NCBI GenBank assembly: GCA_001800515.1
Contig: MGVN01000023.1
Span: 9,191-25,384, forward strand
DNA length: 16,194 nucleotides
Reading direction: 5' to 3'
Source: Elusimicrobia bacterium RIFOXYB2_FULL_49_7
Lineage (GTDB): Bacteria; Fibrobacterota; OXYB2-FULL-49-7
Of the stretch, positions 1-7,163 are shown one piece after another. The stretch's first letter is position 1, and every line of letters begins with the position of its first letter. The notes below the pieces were generated by a model. The model was not told where the DNA came from, searched no databases, and saw only the letters and a program-made list of their open reading frames with translations. Made by a program: the position numbers and the translations under genes.

Positions 1-1848
1 CTCCAGGGTATCCGGCTCACCCTCGACCCTGCGCAGGAAAGTAAGCTTCGGCAAGAAACTCTAACAGACCTGCAGCATGAAGCGAATCGGCTGAATCGGT
101 CATTGGATCCGGCCACCCGTCGCTTTCTGGAGGAATGGCCGGCACAAAAGGCCGCTTATGCTGCCCATGAAATGGACTATGAGGCAGGTGGTATGAAACG
201 TCGCATCTCAACCCACACGGAATCCCTCTCCGGTACACCGGTACCCAAAGTGGCCCTACCCGCCCTTTCCGGCTGGGGTGATTTGGTCCGCTTCCATTAC
301 CTTGAAAACCTGCCGGGCCATTTTCCCTTTACCGCCGGGGTCTTTCCCTTCAAGCGGACTCTGGAGGAACCCAAACGGCAGTTTGCAGGCGAAGGATCCC
401 CTGAAAAAACAAACGCACGGCTCCATTATCTTTGCCGCCATGAGACGGCTAAACGGTTGTCCATTGCCTTTGATCCCCTGACGCTTTATGGCGAAGCGCC
501 ATCGCACCGTCCCGACATCTACGGAAAAATCGGCGAAAGCGGGGTAAGCGTTTCCTCCCTGGAAGACATGAAAAAACTCTTCCTGGGCTTTGATTTGGCG
601 GATCCTTCCACCTCGGTTTCCATGACCATTAACGGACCGGCACCCGTGATCCTGGCCATGTATTTCATGACCGCGCTCCATCAGGCCGAGGAAAAAGCGG
701 GACATTGCTTTTCCCCGGAAGAGCGTATTCAACTTTTCCGCAGCCTGCGCGGCACGGTTCAGGCAGACATCCTCAAAGAAGACCAGGGCCAGAATTCCTG
801 TATCTTCTCCATTGATTTCGCCCTGCGGATGATGGGGGATGTGCAACTCTATTTTGCCAAGCATCGCATCCGGAAATACTATACGGTGAGCATCAGCGGC
901 TATCACATTGCGGAAGCGGGCGCCAATCCCATCACCCAACTTGCTTTTACCCTGGCCAATGGCTTCCATTACATCGAACACTTCCTCTCGCTCGGTTTAT
1001 CCGTGGACGATTTCGCGGGCAACCTCTCTTTCTTCTTCAGCAACGGCATGGAACCGGAGTATTCCGTGATTGGGCGGGTGGCAAGACGAATCTGGGCGGT
1101 GGCCCTGCGCAACAAGTACAAAGCAAACGAGAAATCCCAGCAACTCAAGTACCATATCCAGACCGCGGGCCGTACTCTCCATGCGCAGGAGATTCAATTC
1201 AACGACATCCGGACCACCCTGCAAGCCCTTTTCGCCTTCTATGACAACTGCAACTCACTGCATACCAATTCCTGCGATGAGGCCATCACCACCCCTACCG
1301 AGGAATCGGTGCGAAGGGCCATTGCCATCCAATTGATTCTCTCCCGCGAATTCGGCATGCTTCGCAATGAAAACCCGAATCAGGGTTCTTATATCATTGA
1401 TTCCCTCACAGACCTGGTGGAAAAGGCGGTGTTGCAGGAGTTTCGCCGCATCTCCTCCCGCGGCGGGGTACTGGGTGCCATGGAAAAGCAGTACCAGCGC
1501 AGCCGCATTCAGGAAGAGTCTCTGTATTATGAAGAATTAAAGAGCAGCGGACGCTATCCCATCATCGGGATCAACACCTTTGCCTTGGAACATGCCCGGC
1601 CCGACAACAGGCACCTGGAGGTGCGTCGGGCCGACCAGAACGAGAAGGAGCGCCAAATCGCCTGTTTACAAGCCTTTGAAACGCGCCATGCAGACCGAGC
1701 GGACAAAGCGCTTTCGGATCTTAAAGAGGCCATTCTGTGCGGTCGGAACATTTTCGAGGAATTGCTCAACACCGTTCAATGGGTGTCCATCGGAAAAATC
1801 ACCCGGCTGCTGTATGAAGCGGGCGGTCAGTATCGCCGCAATCTGTAA
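1..1848 (+). CDS. icmF: Fused isobutyryl-CoA mutase IcmF, C-terminal 615 residues (5' end outside window)
   Basis: Adenosylcobalamin-dependent acyl-CoA mutase that interconverts isobutyryl-CoA and n-butyryl-CoA in the cytoplasm. The reading frame is open to the left edge, so the gene begins outside the window; the TTG at 103 is not a believable start. What is visible is the linker and the substrate-binding TIM-barrel part: the conserved stretch SGYHIAEAGANP with its active-site His (around 898-933), then NLSFFFSNGM, RRIWAV, DNCNSLHTN and DEAITTPTEESVRRA, and the family's terminal GGQYRRN. IcmF proteins are about 1,090 residues, with a B12 domain and a MeaI-type GTPase domain at the N-terminus; those would lie upstream. 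Phe at 343-345 (GVFPFKR) and Gln at 790-792 (KEDQGQN) sit where IcmF, not methylmalonyl-CoA mutase, differs in its acyl pocket. The C-terminus looks intact. A methylmalonyl-CoA mutase large subunit is the less likely alternative. Confidence 0.93.
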   Translation, partial: LQGIRLTLDPAQESKLRQETLTDLQHEANRLNRSLDPATRRFLEEWPAQKAAYAAHEMDYEAGGMKRRISTHTESLSGTPVPKVALPALSGWGDLVRFHYLENLPGHFPFTAGVFPFKRTLEEPKRQFAGEGSPEKTNARLHYLCRHETAKRLSIAFDPLTLYGEAPSHRPDIYGKIGESGVSVSSLEDMKKLFLGFDLADPSTSVSMTINGPAPVILAMYFMTALHQAEEKAGHCFSPEERIQLFRSLRGTVQADILKEDQGQNSCIFSIDFALRMMGDVQLYFAKHRIRKYYTVSISGYHIAEAGANPITQLAFTLANGFHYIEHFLSLGLSVDDFAGNLSFFFSNGMEPEYSVIGRVARRIWAVALRNKYKANEKSQQLKYHIQTAGRTLHAQEIQFNDIRTTLQALFAFYDNCNSLHTNSCDEAITTPTEESVRRAIAIQLILSREFGMLRNENPNQGSYIIDSLTDLVEKAVLQEFRRISSRGGVLGAMEKQYQRSRIQEESLYYEELKSSGRYPIIGINTFALEHARPDNRHLEVRRADQNEKERQIACLQAFETRHADRADKALSDLKEAILCGRNIFEELLNTVQWVSIGKITRLLYEAGGQYRRNL

Positions 1849-1902
1849 AGTTCTTTTCTGTTCCTCGAGTCACACTGCAATAAACAAACCGATTGCCTTT
1901 GA

Positions 1903-1953
1903 TTATTTAATCCGAACATCACGGAAGATGATATCAAATCAGCGCTTTCCTAA
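1903..1953 (+). pseudogene. Remnant of a DUF433-type antitoxin (C-terminal tail only)
   Basis: A short open stretch ending in TAA, preceded in frame by a TGA at 1900-1902, so it cannot be an intact gene. It reads LFNPNITEDDIKSALS, which resembles the C-terminal part of DUF433 antitoxins, where a Pro-Asn-Leu-Thr-x-Glu-Asp-Ile-Arg-x-x-Leu pattern is typical. Its stop overlaps the start of the next fragment (TAATG), the arrangement expected of an antitoxin-toxin pair. No N-terminal antitoxin sequence can be found between the icmF stop and this point. Assignment rests on a short match and on the identity of the neighbour; it is inference. Confidence 0.45.
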
Positions 1954-2084
1954 TGCTATTTTTTCTCGACGAGAATTTCCCTAAAATCGCTCTTCCTTTT
2001 CTTGAAAAGACAGGCCATACCGTTCTTGACGTCAGAGGAACACTTCATGAAGGTGTGGAACCGGATGCGCAGGAAAAGCTTTAA
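1953..2084 (+). pseudogene. Truncated DUF5615 PIN-like toxin (N-terminal 43 residues)
   Basis: A 43-codon reading frame starting at an ATG that overlaps the preceding stop. It begins MLFFLDENFP, continues through LEKTGHTVLDVRG, and ends with EGVEPDAQEKL. The early Asp-Glu-Asn, the Gly-His-x-Val/Asp-Val-Arg-Gly strand and the Glu-Gly-x-x-Asp turn are the pattern of DUF5615 PIN-like proteins, which are normally about 110-120 residues and act as putative RNases paired with DUF433 antitoxins. The part that normally follows, with the Thr-Thr-Asp-x-Asp/Glu-Phe motif, is missing: TAA at 2082 ends the frame and the convergent gene at 2099 begins. Without the distal acidic residues it should not be catalytic. 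It may still be expressed, but no ribosome binding site is visible. I call it a decayed gene. Confidence 0.55.
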
Positions 2085-2098
2085 AATCAGATCTGAAA

Positions 2099-2647
2099 CT
2101 ATCCTTTGATATCCAGCGCCTTGTATTCCCGCAGGGATTCCTCCCCGGAGAAATAATAGCTCTTTTCACCCAGGCCGAAAGGGATGTCGGTTTTCACACC
2201 CATGGCCGCCAATTCCTGCCGATGACTGTCCGCAAGTCCCTGATTCTGACTTAAAACGGTATTAAACTCCTCAAGGCCGACTTTCCCAAGTCCCAGCATC
2301 ACCAGCGAACGAATGCTCTTGCGGCGGGCCATGGAGGCCTCCCCCTCCCCTGGAACATCCACCTTCACCTGCGCTTTCTCATTGATGGTCACGGTGACCG
2401 GCCCACCCGCCTCCCTATCGCCATATTGAAAGGTATGACCGCTCTGAAAAGGCACGGTATTGGGTTTCGGCTTTTCCGGAAGAACCGCTTCAGGAGCTTC
2501 CGCTTCCAACAGGATATCAGTTCGGTTTCCCTCTTGGCCTGTCCCCTCCTCTTCAGGAGGTCGCTTTTTCATTTTATCAAATAAATTTGCCCGCTGATAC
2601 GCGTCATAGACCTGCGTCTGTTGTAATGAGATGGAGGATAGGCTCAT
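2099..2647 (-). CDS. Hypothetical protein, 182 residues, unrecognised
   Basis: I do not recognise this protein. It starts MSLSSISLQQTQVYDAYQ, has no signal peptide and no membrane segment, so it is probably cytoplasmic. Residues about 25-65 are rich in Lys, Glu and Pro and look disordered. A middle stretch (about 80-100) alternates charged and hydrophobic residues as in beta strands (TVTINEKAQVKVDV). A more ordered part follows, with ARRKSIRSLVMLGLGKVG and a predicted helical region, ending near KSYYFSGEESLREYKALD. The start chosen is the first ATG of the frame; no convincing ribosome binding site precedes it. It is transcribed divergently from butyrate kinase across a 167-base spacer. Codon use resembles its neighbours, and no other long frame competes here, so I accept it as a real gene. 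Function unknown. Confidence 0.72.
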   Translation of the reverse strand: MSLSSISLQQTQVYDAYQRANLFDKMKKRPPEEEGTGQEGNRTDILLEAEAPEAVLPEKPKPNTVPFQSGHTFQYGDREAGGPVTVTINEKAQVKVDVPGEGEASMARRKSIRSLVMLGLGKVGLEEFNTVLSQNQGLADSHRQELAAMGVKTDIPFGLGEKSYYFSGEESLREYKALDIKG

Positions 2648-2718
2648 AACTGATCAAGAAATTGCAATTCCCACGCCAATCCCTTTGACTGATAACCGGA
2701 ACCCTTGCAACAAAACAG

Positions 2719-2738
2719 GTTAACCGAATTGATTTAAC
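2719..2738. promoter_or_regulatory. Operator-like imperfect dyad between two divergent genes
   Basis: The 20-base site begins GTTAAC and ends TTTAAC, with a central AATT: 14 of 20 positions are symmetric (GTTAA at each outer arm plus the central AATT). It lies in the 167-base spacer between the divergent unknown gene (start 2647) and buk (start 2815), and overlaps the proposed -35 of the buk promoter. A repressor or activator site is possible; no regulator gene is visible in the window. AT-rich spacers yield such dyads by chance, hence low confidence. Confidence 0.25.
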
Positions 2739-2756
2739 AAATCACTTATTTATTAA
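2729..2756 (+). promoter_or_regulatory. Possible buk promoter
   Basis: TTGATT (2729-2734) and TATTAA (2751-2756) are separated by 16 bases; each matches 4 of 6 bases of the sigma-70 consensus. It would give a leader of roughly 50 bases before the buk ATG. Alternatives in this AT-rich spacer are nearly as good. Confidence 0.28.
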
Positions 2757-2814
2757 CTTGAAGTAAGCGGAAAAATCTTCCATTGTATGCTGACGTTGAA
2801 ATATATTTCTCTCT

Positions 2815-3906
2815 ATGAATCCTTGCCCGGTCTTTAAGATATTGTGCATCAATCCCGGCTCCACCTCAACGAAATACGCCTATTTTGAAAATACCACCTG
2901 CCTTTCTTCTGAAGACATAAACCATTCTCATGAATCCTTGCTGTCATTCAACCGCATTGCCGATCAATTCGCCATGCGCAAAAAGGCCATTCTGGATGAC
3001 ATTCAAAAAAAAGGATGTTGCCGATTGGATCAGCTTGATGCGGTGGTGGGTCGGGGCGGTCTTCTAAAACCCATTGCCGCAGGCACCTACCGGGTGGAAG
3101 AAAAACTCCTGACGGACCTCCGAAGCGGGACGCTGGAAGACCATGCCTCAAACCTGGGCGGACTCATTGCCGCCGATATCGCCGCACCTTTCGGATTGCC
3201 CGCTTTTATCGTTGACCCTCCTGTTGTCAATGAAGCAGACGACATCTCCCTCATTACCGGGGTCAAAGAAATCCGGCGGCGGGTCATCTCCCATGCGCTA
3301 TCCCAGCGGTCTGCGGCCAAACGATACGCCGAGGAAGTCGGCAAACCCTATGAAACATTGAATTTGATCGTAGCCCACCTCGGCGGCGGCATCAGCATAG
3401 GCGCACACCGTCAAGGCCGCTATGCGGATGTCAACAACGCCTTGGACGGTGAAGGTCCCATGAGCCCGGAACGCAGCGGCACGTTGCCCGCAGGCCAGCT
3501 CATTGATCTCTGCTTTTCCGGAAAATACACGCATCAGGAATTGAAGCGGCTCAACCGGGGAAAAGGGGGGCTTTTATCGCTTCTCGGAACCTCTGATTTC
3601 CGGGAGGTCGAAAAGCGGGTCTTAGACGGTGATCCGGAGGCCATCCGAATCACTGAAGCCATGGCCTATCAGATTGCCAAATCCATCAGCGCCCTCTTGC
3701 CCGCTTTCCACGGCCAACCCGCAGACCGGATCATCATCACAGGCGGCTTGTCCCGAAGCCCGATACTCATGAACCCGATACGACGCTTCCTGGCCGCGTT
3801 CCCGTCCGGCATGACCCTCTATCCGGATACGAGCGAGATGCAAGCACTGGCAAGTGCGGCCTGGCGCGTCCTAAGCGGTCATGACAAAGCCAAAAAATAT
3901 GCTTAA
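2815..3906 (+). CDS. buk: Butyrate kinase
   Basis: Cytoplasmic acetate/butyrate-kinase-family enzyme of the ASKHA fold that converts butyryl phosphate plus ADP to butyrate plus ATP, reversibly; branched-chain acyl phosphates such as isobutyryl phosphate are often accepted. At 363 residues it matches the usual length of about 355-360. Visible motifs in order: ILCINPGSTSTK (residues 9-20, phosphate-1/adenosine-site loop with the conserved Asn), VGRGGLL (78-84), ISHALSQR with a conserved His at 160, HLGGGISIG (188-196, phosphate-2), DGEGPMSPERSG (211-222) and RIIITGGLS (305-313, adenosine motif). The start ATG lacks a good ribosome binding site, but no better candidate exists, and the N-terminal motif falls at the expected distance. 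A phosphate butyryltransferase gene, its usual partner, is absent from the window. The nearby icmF would feed or drain the same butyryl/isobutyryl-CoA pool. The following gene overlaps its 3' end. Confidence 0.93.
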   Translation: MNPCPVFKILCINPGSTSTKYAYFENTTCLSSEDINHSHESLLSFNRIADQFAMRKKAILDDIQKKGCCRLDQLDAVVGRGGLLKPIAAGTYRVEEKLLTDLRSGTLEDHASNLGGLIAADIAAPFGLPAFIVDPPVVNEADDISLITGVKEIRRRVISHALSQRSAAKRYAEEVGKPYETLNLIVAHLGGGISIGAHRQGRYADVNNALDGEGPMSPERSGTLPAGQLIDLCFSGKYTHQELKRLNRGKGGLLSLLGTSDFREVEKRVLDGDPEAIRITEAMAYQIAKSISALLPAFHGQPADRIIITGGLSRSPILMNPIRRFLAAFPSGMTLYPDTSEMQALASAAWRVLSGHDKAKKYA

Positions 3907-4567
3907 ACCCATCAGCCTCCTGTTTTTTCTTTCGGCTGCCCTGGGTCTGACCGGTTGTTCAAAGCACGATGTGTTGACCGAAGAAGGGGTAGCCGACTAT
4001 TTTGCCTTGTCCGAGCCGGGTCAAACGGACGAGAGTGCCTGTCAAAAGGCTTTTTCCGCCATCAAAGCTTCGGTTAAACGCGTCTCCCCGACACTTCTGG
4101 AAACGCTCTATCTGTACACCGGACGCAGCCATTACTCCCCGCAGGAAGTGCGCGGTCTGATACGTCTATCCCTGTTATGGAAAGCACGCAACCTCCCTGC
4201 AGACCAAAGCATGGTCGCTCTTTTGTCTCCTGCACTGGAGGAATTTCTGGCCATCGACAGCACCTTGCTCTCACCTCTGCAAAACAGTACCTCCATCAAC
4301 CGGTCGGAGGCCCTGACCGTGATCAATGCGGGTGTGGTACGGTTGGCCCTATCCCAAGCCATTGCCTTGCGGGCCACTCAAGAAAAGGCGGCTCAAGACT
4401 TCCTGGTCGATTTCCGGATGGCGCTTCTCGGATTGCCGGAAGAGAAATGCGAAGTGGTCAATCTGACGCCGCTCCTCTGGGAGGAGAGCAATAAAAATGT
4501 CAATGATGTGGATGCGGAGAAAATCCGGTCCCTGTTGCACGGCGGTTATCCCACCCTTTTTCCATAA
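3881..4567 (+). CDS. Predicted lipoprotein of unknown function
   Basis: I do not recognise the family. The N-terminus is a lipoprotein signal peptide: Lys-containing start, hydrophobic LLFFLSAALG, and a lipobox LTGC with the lipidated Cys at residue 26, followed by Ser-Lys, which would favour outer-membrane sorting under the enterobacterial rule. The remaining 200 residues are polar, predicted mostly helical, with no repeat or metal motif that I can see. Two starts are possible: ATG 3881 (26-base overlap with buk) and ATG 3899 (8-base overlap, signal peptide of 20 residues). Neither has a strong ribosome binding site, and 3899 gives the more typical signal length. The overlap suggests cotranscription and translational coupling with buk, although no functional link is evident. 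It converges on cpoB, whose stop is only 28 bases away. Confidence 0.8.
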   Translation: MTKPKNMLKPISLLFFLSAALGLTGCSKHDVLTEEGVADYFALSEPGQTDESACQKAFSAIKASVKRVSPTLLETLYLYTGRSHYSPQEVRGLIRLSLLWKARNLPADQSMVALLSPALEEFLAIDSTLLSPLQNSTSINRSEALTVINAGVVRLALSQAIALRATQEKAAQDFLVDFRMALLGLPEEKCEVVNLTPLLWEESNKNVNDVDAEKIRSLLHGGYPTLFP

Positions 4568-4595
4568 GGCAAGGCGCTAACCCGATATCGCCGGC

Positions 4596-5357
4596 TTACA
4601 TCTTCAATCGGGCTCGGGCCAACCCCGCTTCATCGGACGAAGGGTATTTTTCTATCAAATCGGTCCAGGCCTTCTTCATATTCTTCTCATCATCCAGTTT
4701 TTCATAGCAGAGGCCTGCTTTGTAGGCCGCCGAAGGGGCGCAATTGTCCGTCGGATACTCTTCGACAATCTTGCGGTACTCAATGACGGCTTCCGCATAT
4801 TTCTTCTGCACATAGTGGGTCTCACCGATCCAATAGAGACAGTCATCAACCAGTTCATCCTGCGGAAATTTGGTGATGATTTCCTCAAACTCCTGTTTGG
4901 CCCGCACATAGTCCCGTGCATTGAAATCCTGGCGGGCAATCTTGAAAAGTTTTTGCACGTCCATTTTGTCGGACACCAGCAGCGAATCGGATCGGGAGGC
5001 GGAATCCCCGGCCGCCCCTTTCAGAATATATCTCCGTTCAGAAAGTTTTTCCGTGGTTTTGCTCAGATTCTTCAAATCATACTGATTCTGTTCAAGCTGA
5101 CCGCTCACCCGACTGACGGAATTCTTCAGGTCAGCAAAAAAAACGGACATGTCCGCCTTCAGCAGTTTGATTTGTCGATCCTGTTCCTGTACGCCGTTAT
5201 TGACTTGCGCGCGTAATTTCTGCACTTCACCCTTTAATTCCTCTACATCCGTTTTCTGCCGCTCCCACGCATCACGTTGTACAATGGCAACGGAACCGCA
5301 GCCGGTGAGCAGAATCAGGGCACAAAGCCCGGTCAGAATACTTGTCGTTGTCTTCAT
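4596..5357 (-). CDS. cpoB: Cell division coordinator CpoB (YbgF-like), lipoprotein form
   Basis: Last gene of the Tol-Pal operon. In E. coli, CpoB is a periplasmic protein that links peptidoglycan synthesis (PBP1B) with Tol-driven outer-membrane constriction. Here the 253-residue product has a lipoprotein signal peptide with lipobox LTGC (Cys20), unlike the soluble E. coli protein, so it is probably membrane-anchored. Residues about 30-110 form a heptad-rich coiled coil (VEELKGEVQKLRAQV), as in the trimerisation domain of YbgF. From about 133 to the end come three TPR-like repeats (FKIARQDFNARDYVRAKQEF, YWIGETHYVQKKYAEAV, YKAGLCYEKL). The start ATG overlaps the pal stop as ATGA, supporting both the start and translational coupling. 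The assignment rests on domain order and position and is strong. Confidence 0.9.
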   Translation of the reverse strand: MKTTTSILTGLCALILLTGCGSVAIVQRDAWERQKTDVEELKGEVQKLRAQVNNGVQEQDRQIKLLKADMSVFFADLKNSVSRVSGQLEQNQYDLKNLSKTTEKLSERRYILKGAAGDSASRSDSLLVSDKMDVQKLFKIARQDFNARDYVRAKQEFEEIITKFPQDELVDDCLYWIGETHYVQKKYAEAVIEYRKIVEEYPTDNCAPSAAYKAGLCYEKLDDEKNMKKAWTDLIEKYPSSDEAGLARARLKM

Positions 5358-5905
5358 GGTTTTACCTCAAAATGAACCCGCCGGTTCTTGGCATAAGCCG
5401 CTTCATTTTCAGAACGGTCCAACGGCCGCTCCTCACCGAACGAAATGATTTCCAGCCGGACGGACTCGACCCCCAACCGACCCAAATAAAGCGCCGCGGC
5501 CGCCGCGCGCCGTTCCCCCAGCGCCAGATTATATTCCTGCGAGCCGCGTTCGTCACAATGTCCCTCTATCCGCAGCGTCACTCCTTTGTCCGTGTTCATC
5601 CGCCGCGCCATACGCACCAAGCGACTGAGTACGGTCGTGTCAATTTCAGAACGATTGTATTCAAAATAAATATCCTGAAACAGCGAATCTTCCGGCACTA
5701 TTTCTTCACGCCAGCGAAGATCACGTCCGTTCCCCTCTTCCTCCGCGACTTTAATTTCATGCACTTCTCGTGCCGCTCCTTTAAGCTGTTGGCGACCGTC
5801 GAGCAGATCCCCTTTTTTCGTCCCTTTGAAGGCGGACACACATGCCGCCAACAGAAAACCGACGACCGTCACTGCGCAAACTCTTATCCATGACCGTTTA
5901 TTCAT
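5354..5905 (-). CDS. pal: Peptidoglycan-associated lipoprotein Pal
   Basis: Outer-membrane lipoprotein that binds peptidoglycan and is the cargo of the Tol machine. The 183-residue product starts MNKRSWIRVCAVTVV with lipobox LAAC (Cys22). A variable linker follows, then the OmpA-like domain from about residue 75 to 183. That domain carries IEGHCDERGSQEYNLALGER, matching the diaminopimelate-binding motif of Pal, with the conserved Asp118 and Arg132/133. The longer in-frame extension to 5977 would put the signal peptide internally, so the ATG at 5905 is chosen; it overlaps the tolB stop by 8 bases. Its own stop overlaps the cpoB start as ATGA. Confidence 0.94.
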   Translation of the reverse strand: MNKRSWIRVCAVTVVGFLLAACVSAFKGTKKGDLLDGRQQLKGAAREVHEIKVAEEEGNGRDLRWREEIVPEDSLFQDIYFEYNRSEIDTTVLSRLVRMARRMNTDKGVTLRIEGHCDERGSQEYNLALGERRAAAAALYLGRLGVESVRLEIISFGEERPLDRSENEAAYAKNRRVHFEVKP

Positions 5906-7163
5906 AATAACCCGACCATTCCGGAGAAGAGAGATTACCGGTAAACGTAATACGCGTCTGGTCTGTACCATCCGCACCCATCAGATACAAATCGCTGCCG
6001 CCCGCCCGGGTACTGGAAAAAACAAGCAACCGTCCATCCGGACTGAAGCTCGGATGTTCGTTGGAGCCGTTTTCCTGCGTCAGTCGCTTTACATTGCTGC
6101 CCTCAAGATCCACTGTATAGATGTCAAAACGCGCTTTCTCCAGAGAAATATAGGTGATTTTATCGCCTTTCGGCGACCAGGTGGGCGCATCATTGTATTT
6201 TCCCTCAAAGGTAAGACGTCGTATATGGGTTCCCTCGTTATCCATGATATAAACCTGCGGATTACCGGTACGGTCCGAGGTGAACGTGATTTCATAACCG
6301 TTCGGAGAATAACAAGGAGAAGACTCAATGGCCCCACCCATGGTAATCCGCTTCATGGCCCCGCCATCCGCATCCATGGTGTAAATGTCACAGTCCCCGT
6401 TCATGGTAGAGGCAAAGGCGATACGATCATCCACACTACTCCAGGAAGGGGAGAAATTGAGCCGATTATTAGTGGTCAGCCTCACCGTTTTCCCCGTATA
6501 AATACCGGTTTTATAGAGCGCAGGCGTCCCCTGCCGATAGGAGGTATAAACAACGGATTTGTTGTCCGGAGAAAAGCAGGGCGATAGATTGAGCTGATTG
6601 TTGCTGGTCAGTCGGGTCAGGTTGTATCCGTCGTAATCCATAATACAGATTTCCTTGGCTTTGCCGAACTGTGCCACACAAACGATGCGGGTACTGGCAA
6701 TCCCCTTTTCTCCAAAAAGCCGAAAAACAGCCTCATCCGAAAAAAGATGGGATGCGCGCCTCACATCCTTTTCCCGCACACTGTACTGTTTTCCCGTAAT
6801 CTGACTCAGGGTAAAGGCGTCGTGTACAAAACAGTCCAAGACCACCTTTTCGCCTTCCCGGCTCCACTTGCCGTCAATAAACACCGCAATGTTCTTGCGG
6901 TGCAATTCCGCGGTATCCAGAACGGAGAATTCGGTCACATTGAAACGCCCGGAAAAACGAAGATCCGTTGCCACTACAGTCCAGGGCGCTCCGGTCAGGG
7001 GCGGTCCGGATTCGGCTTGCTTGGGCTGAAAGGCAATGACCCCTATCTCCATTTTCTGAATACCCTCGGATTCCACTTCAATGAACAAATCCTCGCCTGC
7101 ACCCAAAAGCAGGGAGCTAAAACAGATAAGCATCATGGCCACAAGCAATAAATAGCGCATCAT
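5898..7163 (-). CDS. tolB: Tol-Pal system periplasmic protein TolB
   Basis: Periplasmic six-bladed beta-propeller protein that interacts with Pal and TolA. The 421-residue product has an N-terminal signal peptide (MRYLLLVAMMLICFSSLLLGAG), a TolB N-terminal alpha/beta domain to about residue 160, then repeated PD40-type blades with recurring motifs such as LSPCFSPDNKSVVYTS, FSPSWSSVDDRIAF, APTWSPKGDKITY and HPSFSPDGRLLVFSS. The chosen ATG overlaps the tolA stop as ATGA; the codon directly after it is also ATG, and an AAGGA sequence lies just upstream, so the start is at 7163 or 7160. An in-frame ATG at 7187 would only add residues before the signal peptide. The size is close to E. coli TolB (430 residues). 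Confidence 0.95.
   Translation of the reverse strand: MMRYLLLVAMMLICFSSLLLGAGEDLFIEVESEGIQKMEIGVIAFQPKQAESGPPLTGAPWTVVATDLRFSGRFNVTEFSVLDTAELHRKNIAVFIDGKWSREGEKVVLDCFVHDAFTLSQITGKQYSVREKDVRRASHLFSDEAVFRLFGEKGIASTRIVCVAQFGKAKEICIMDYDGYNLTRLTSNNQLNLSPCFSPDNKSVVYTSYRQGTPALYKTGIYTGKTVRLTTNNRLNFSPSWSSVDDRIAFASTMNGDCDIYTMDADGGAMKRITMGGAIESSPCYSPNGYEITFTSDRTGNPQVYIMDNEGTHIRRLTFEGKYNDAPTWSPKGDKITYISLEKARFDIYTVDLEGSNVKRLTQENGSNEHPSFSPDGRLLVFSSTRAGGSDLYLMGADGTDQTRITFTGNLSSPEWSGYYE

Noticed and set aside
256..981. 241-codon open frame on the minus strand
   Set aside because: Fully antisense to the well-conserved icmF catalytic region; composition is that of a shadow frame with no recognisable domain.
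2660..2669. Palindrome AATTGCAATT just upstream of the 182-residue gene
   Set aside because: Short and AT-rich, likely by chance; no second copy nearby.
4568..4595. Possible hairpin (GGCG/CGCC) between the convergent lipoprotein gene and cpoB
   Set aside because: Only four pairs with a 12-base loop and no T-tract on either strand; too weak to call a terminator.
5826..6587. 253-codon open frame on the plus strand
   Set aside because: Antisense to tolB and pal, rich in Arg, Thr and Ile as expected of a reversed TolB frame; no start signal.
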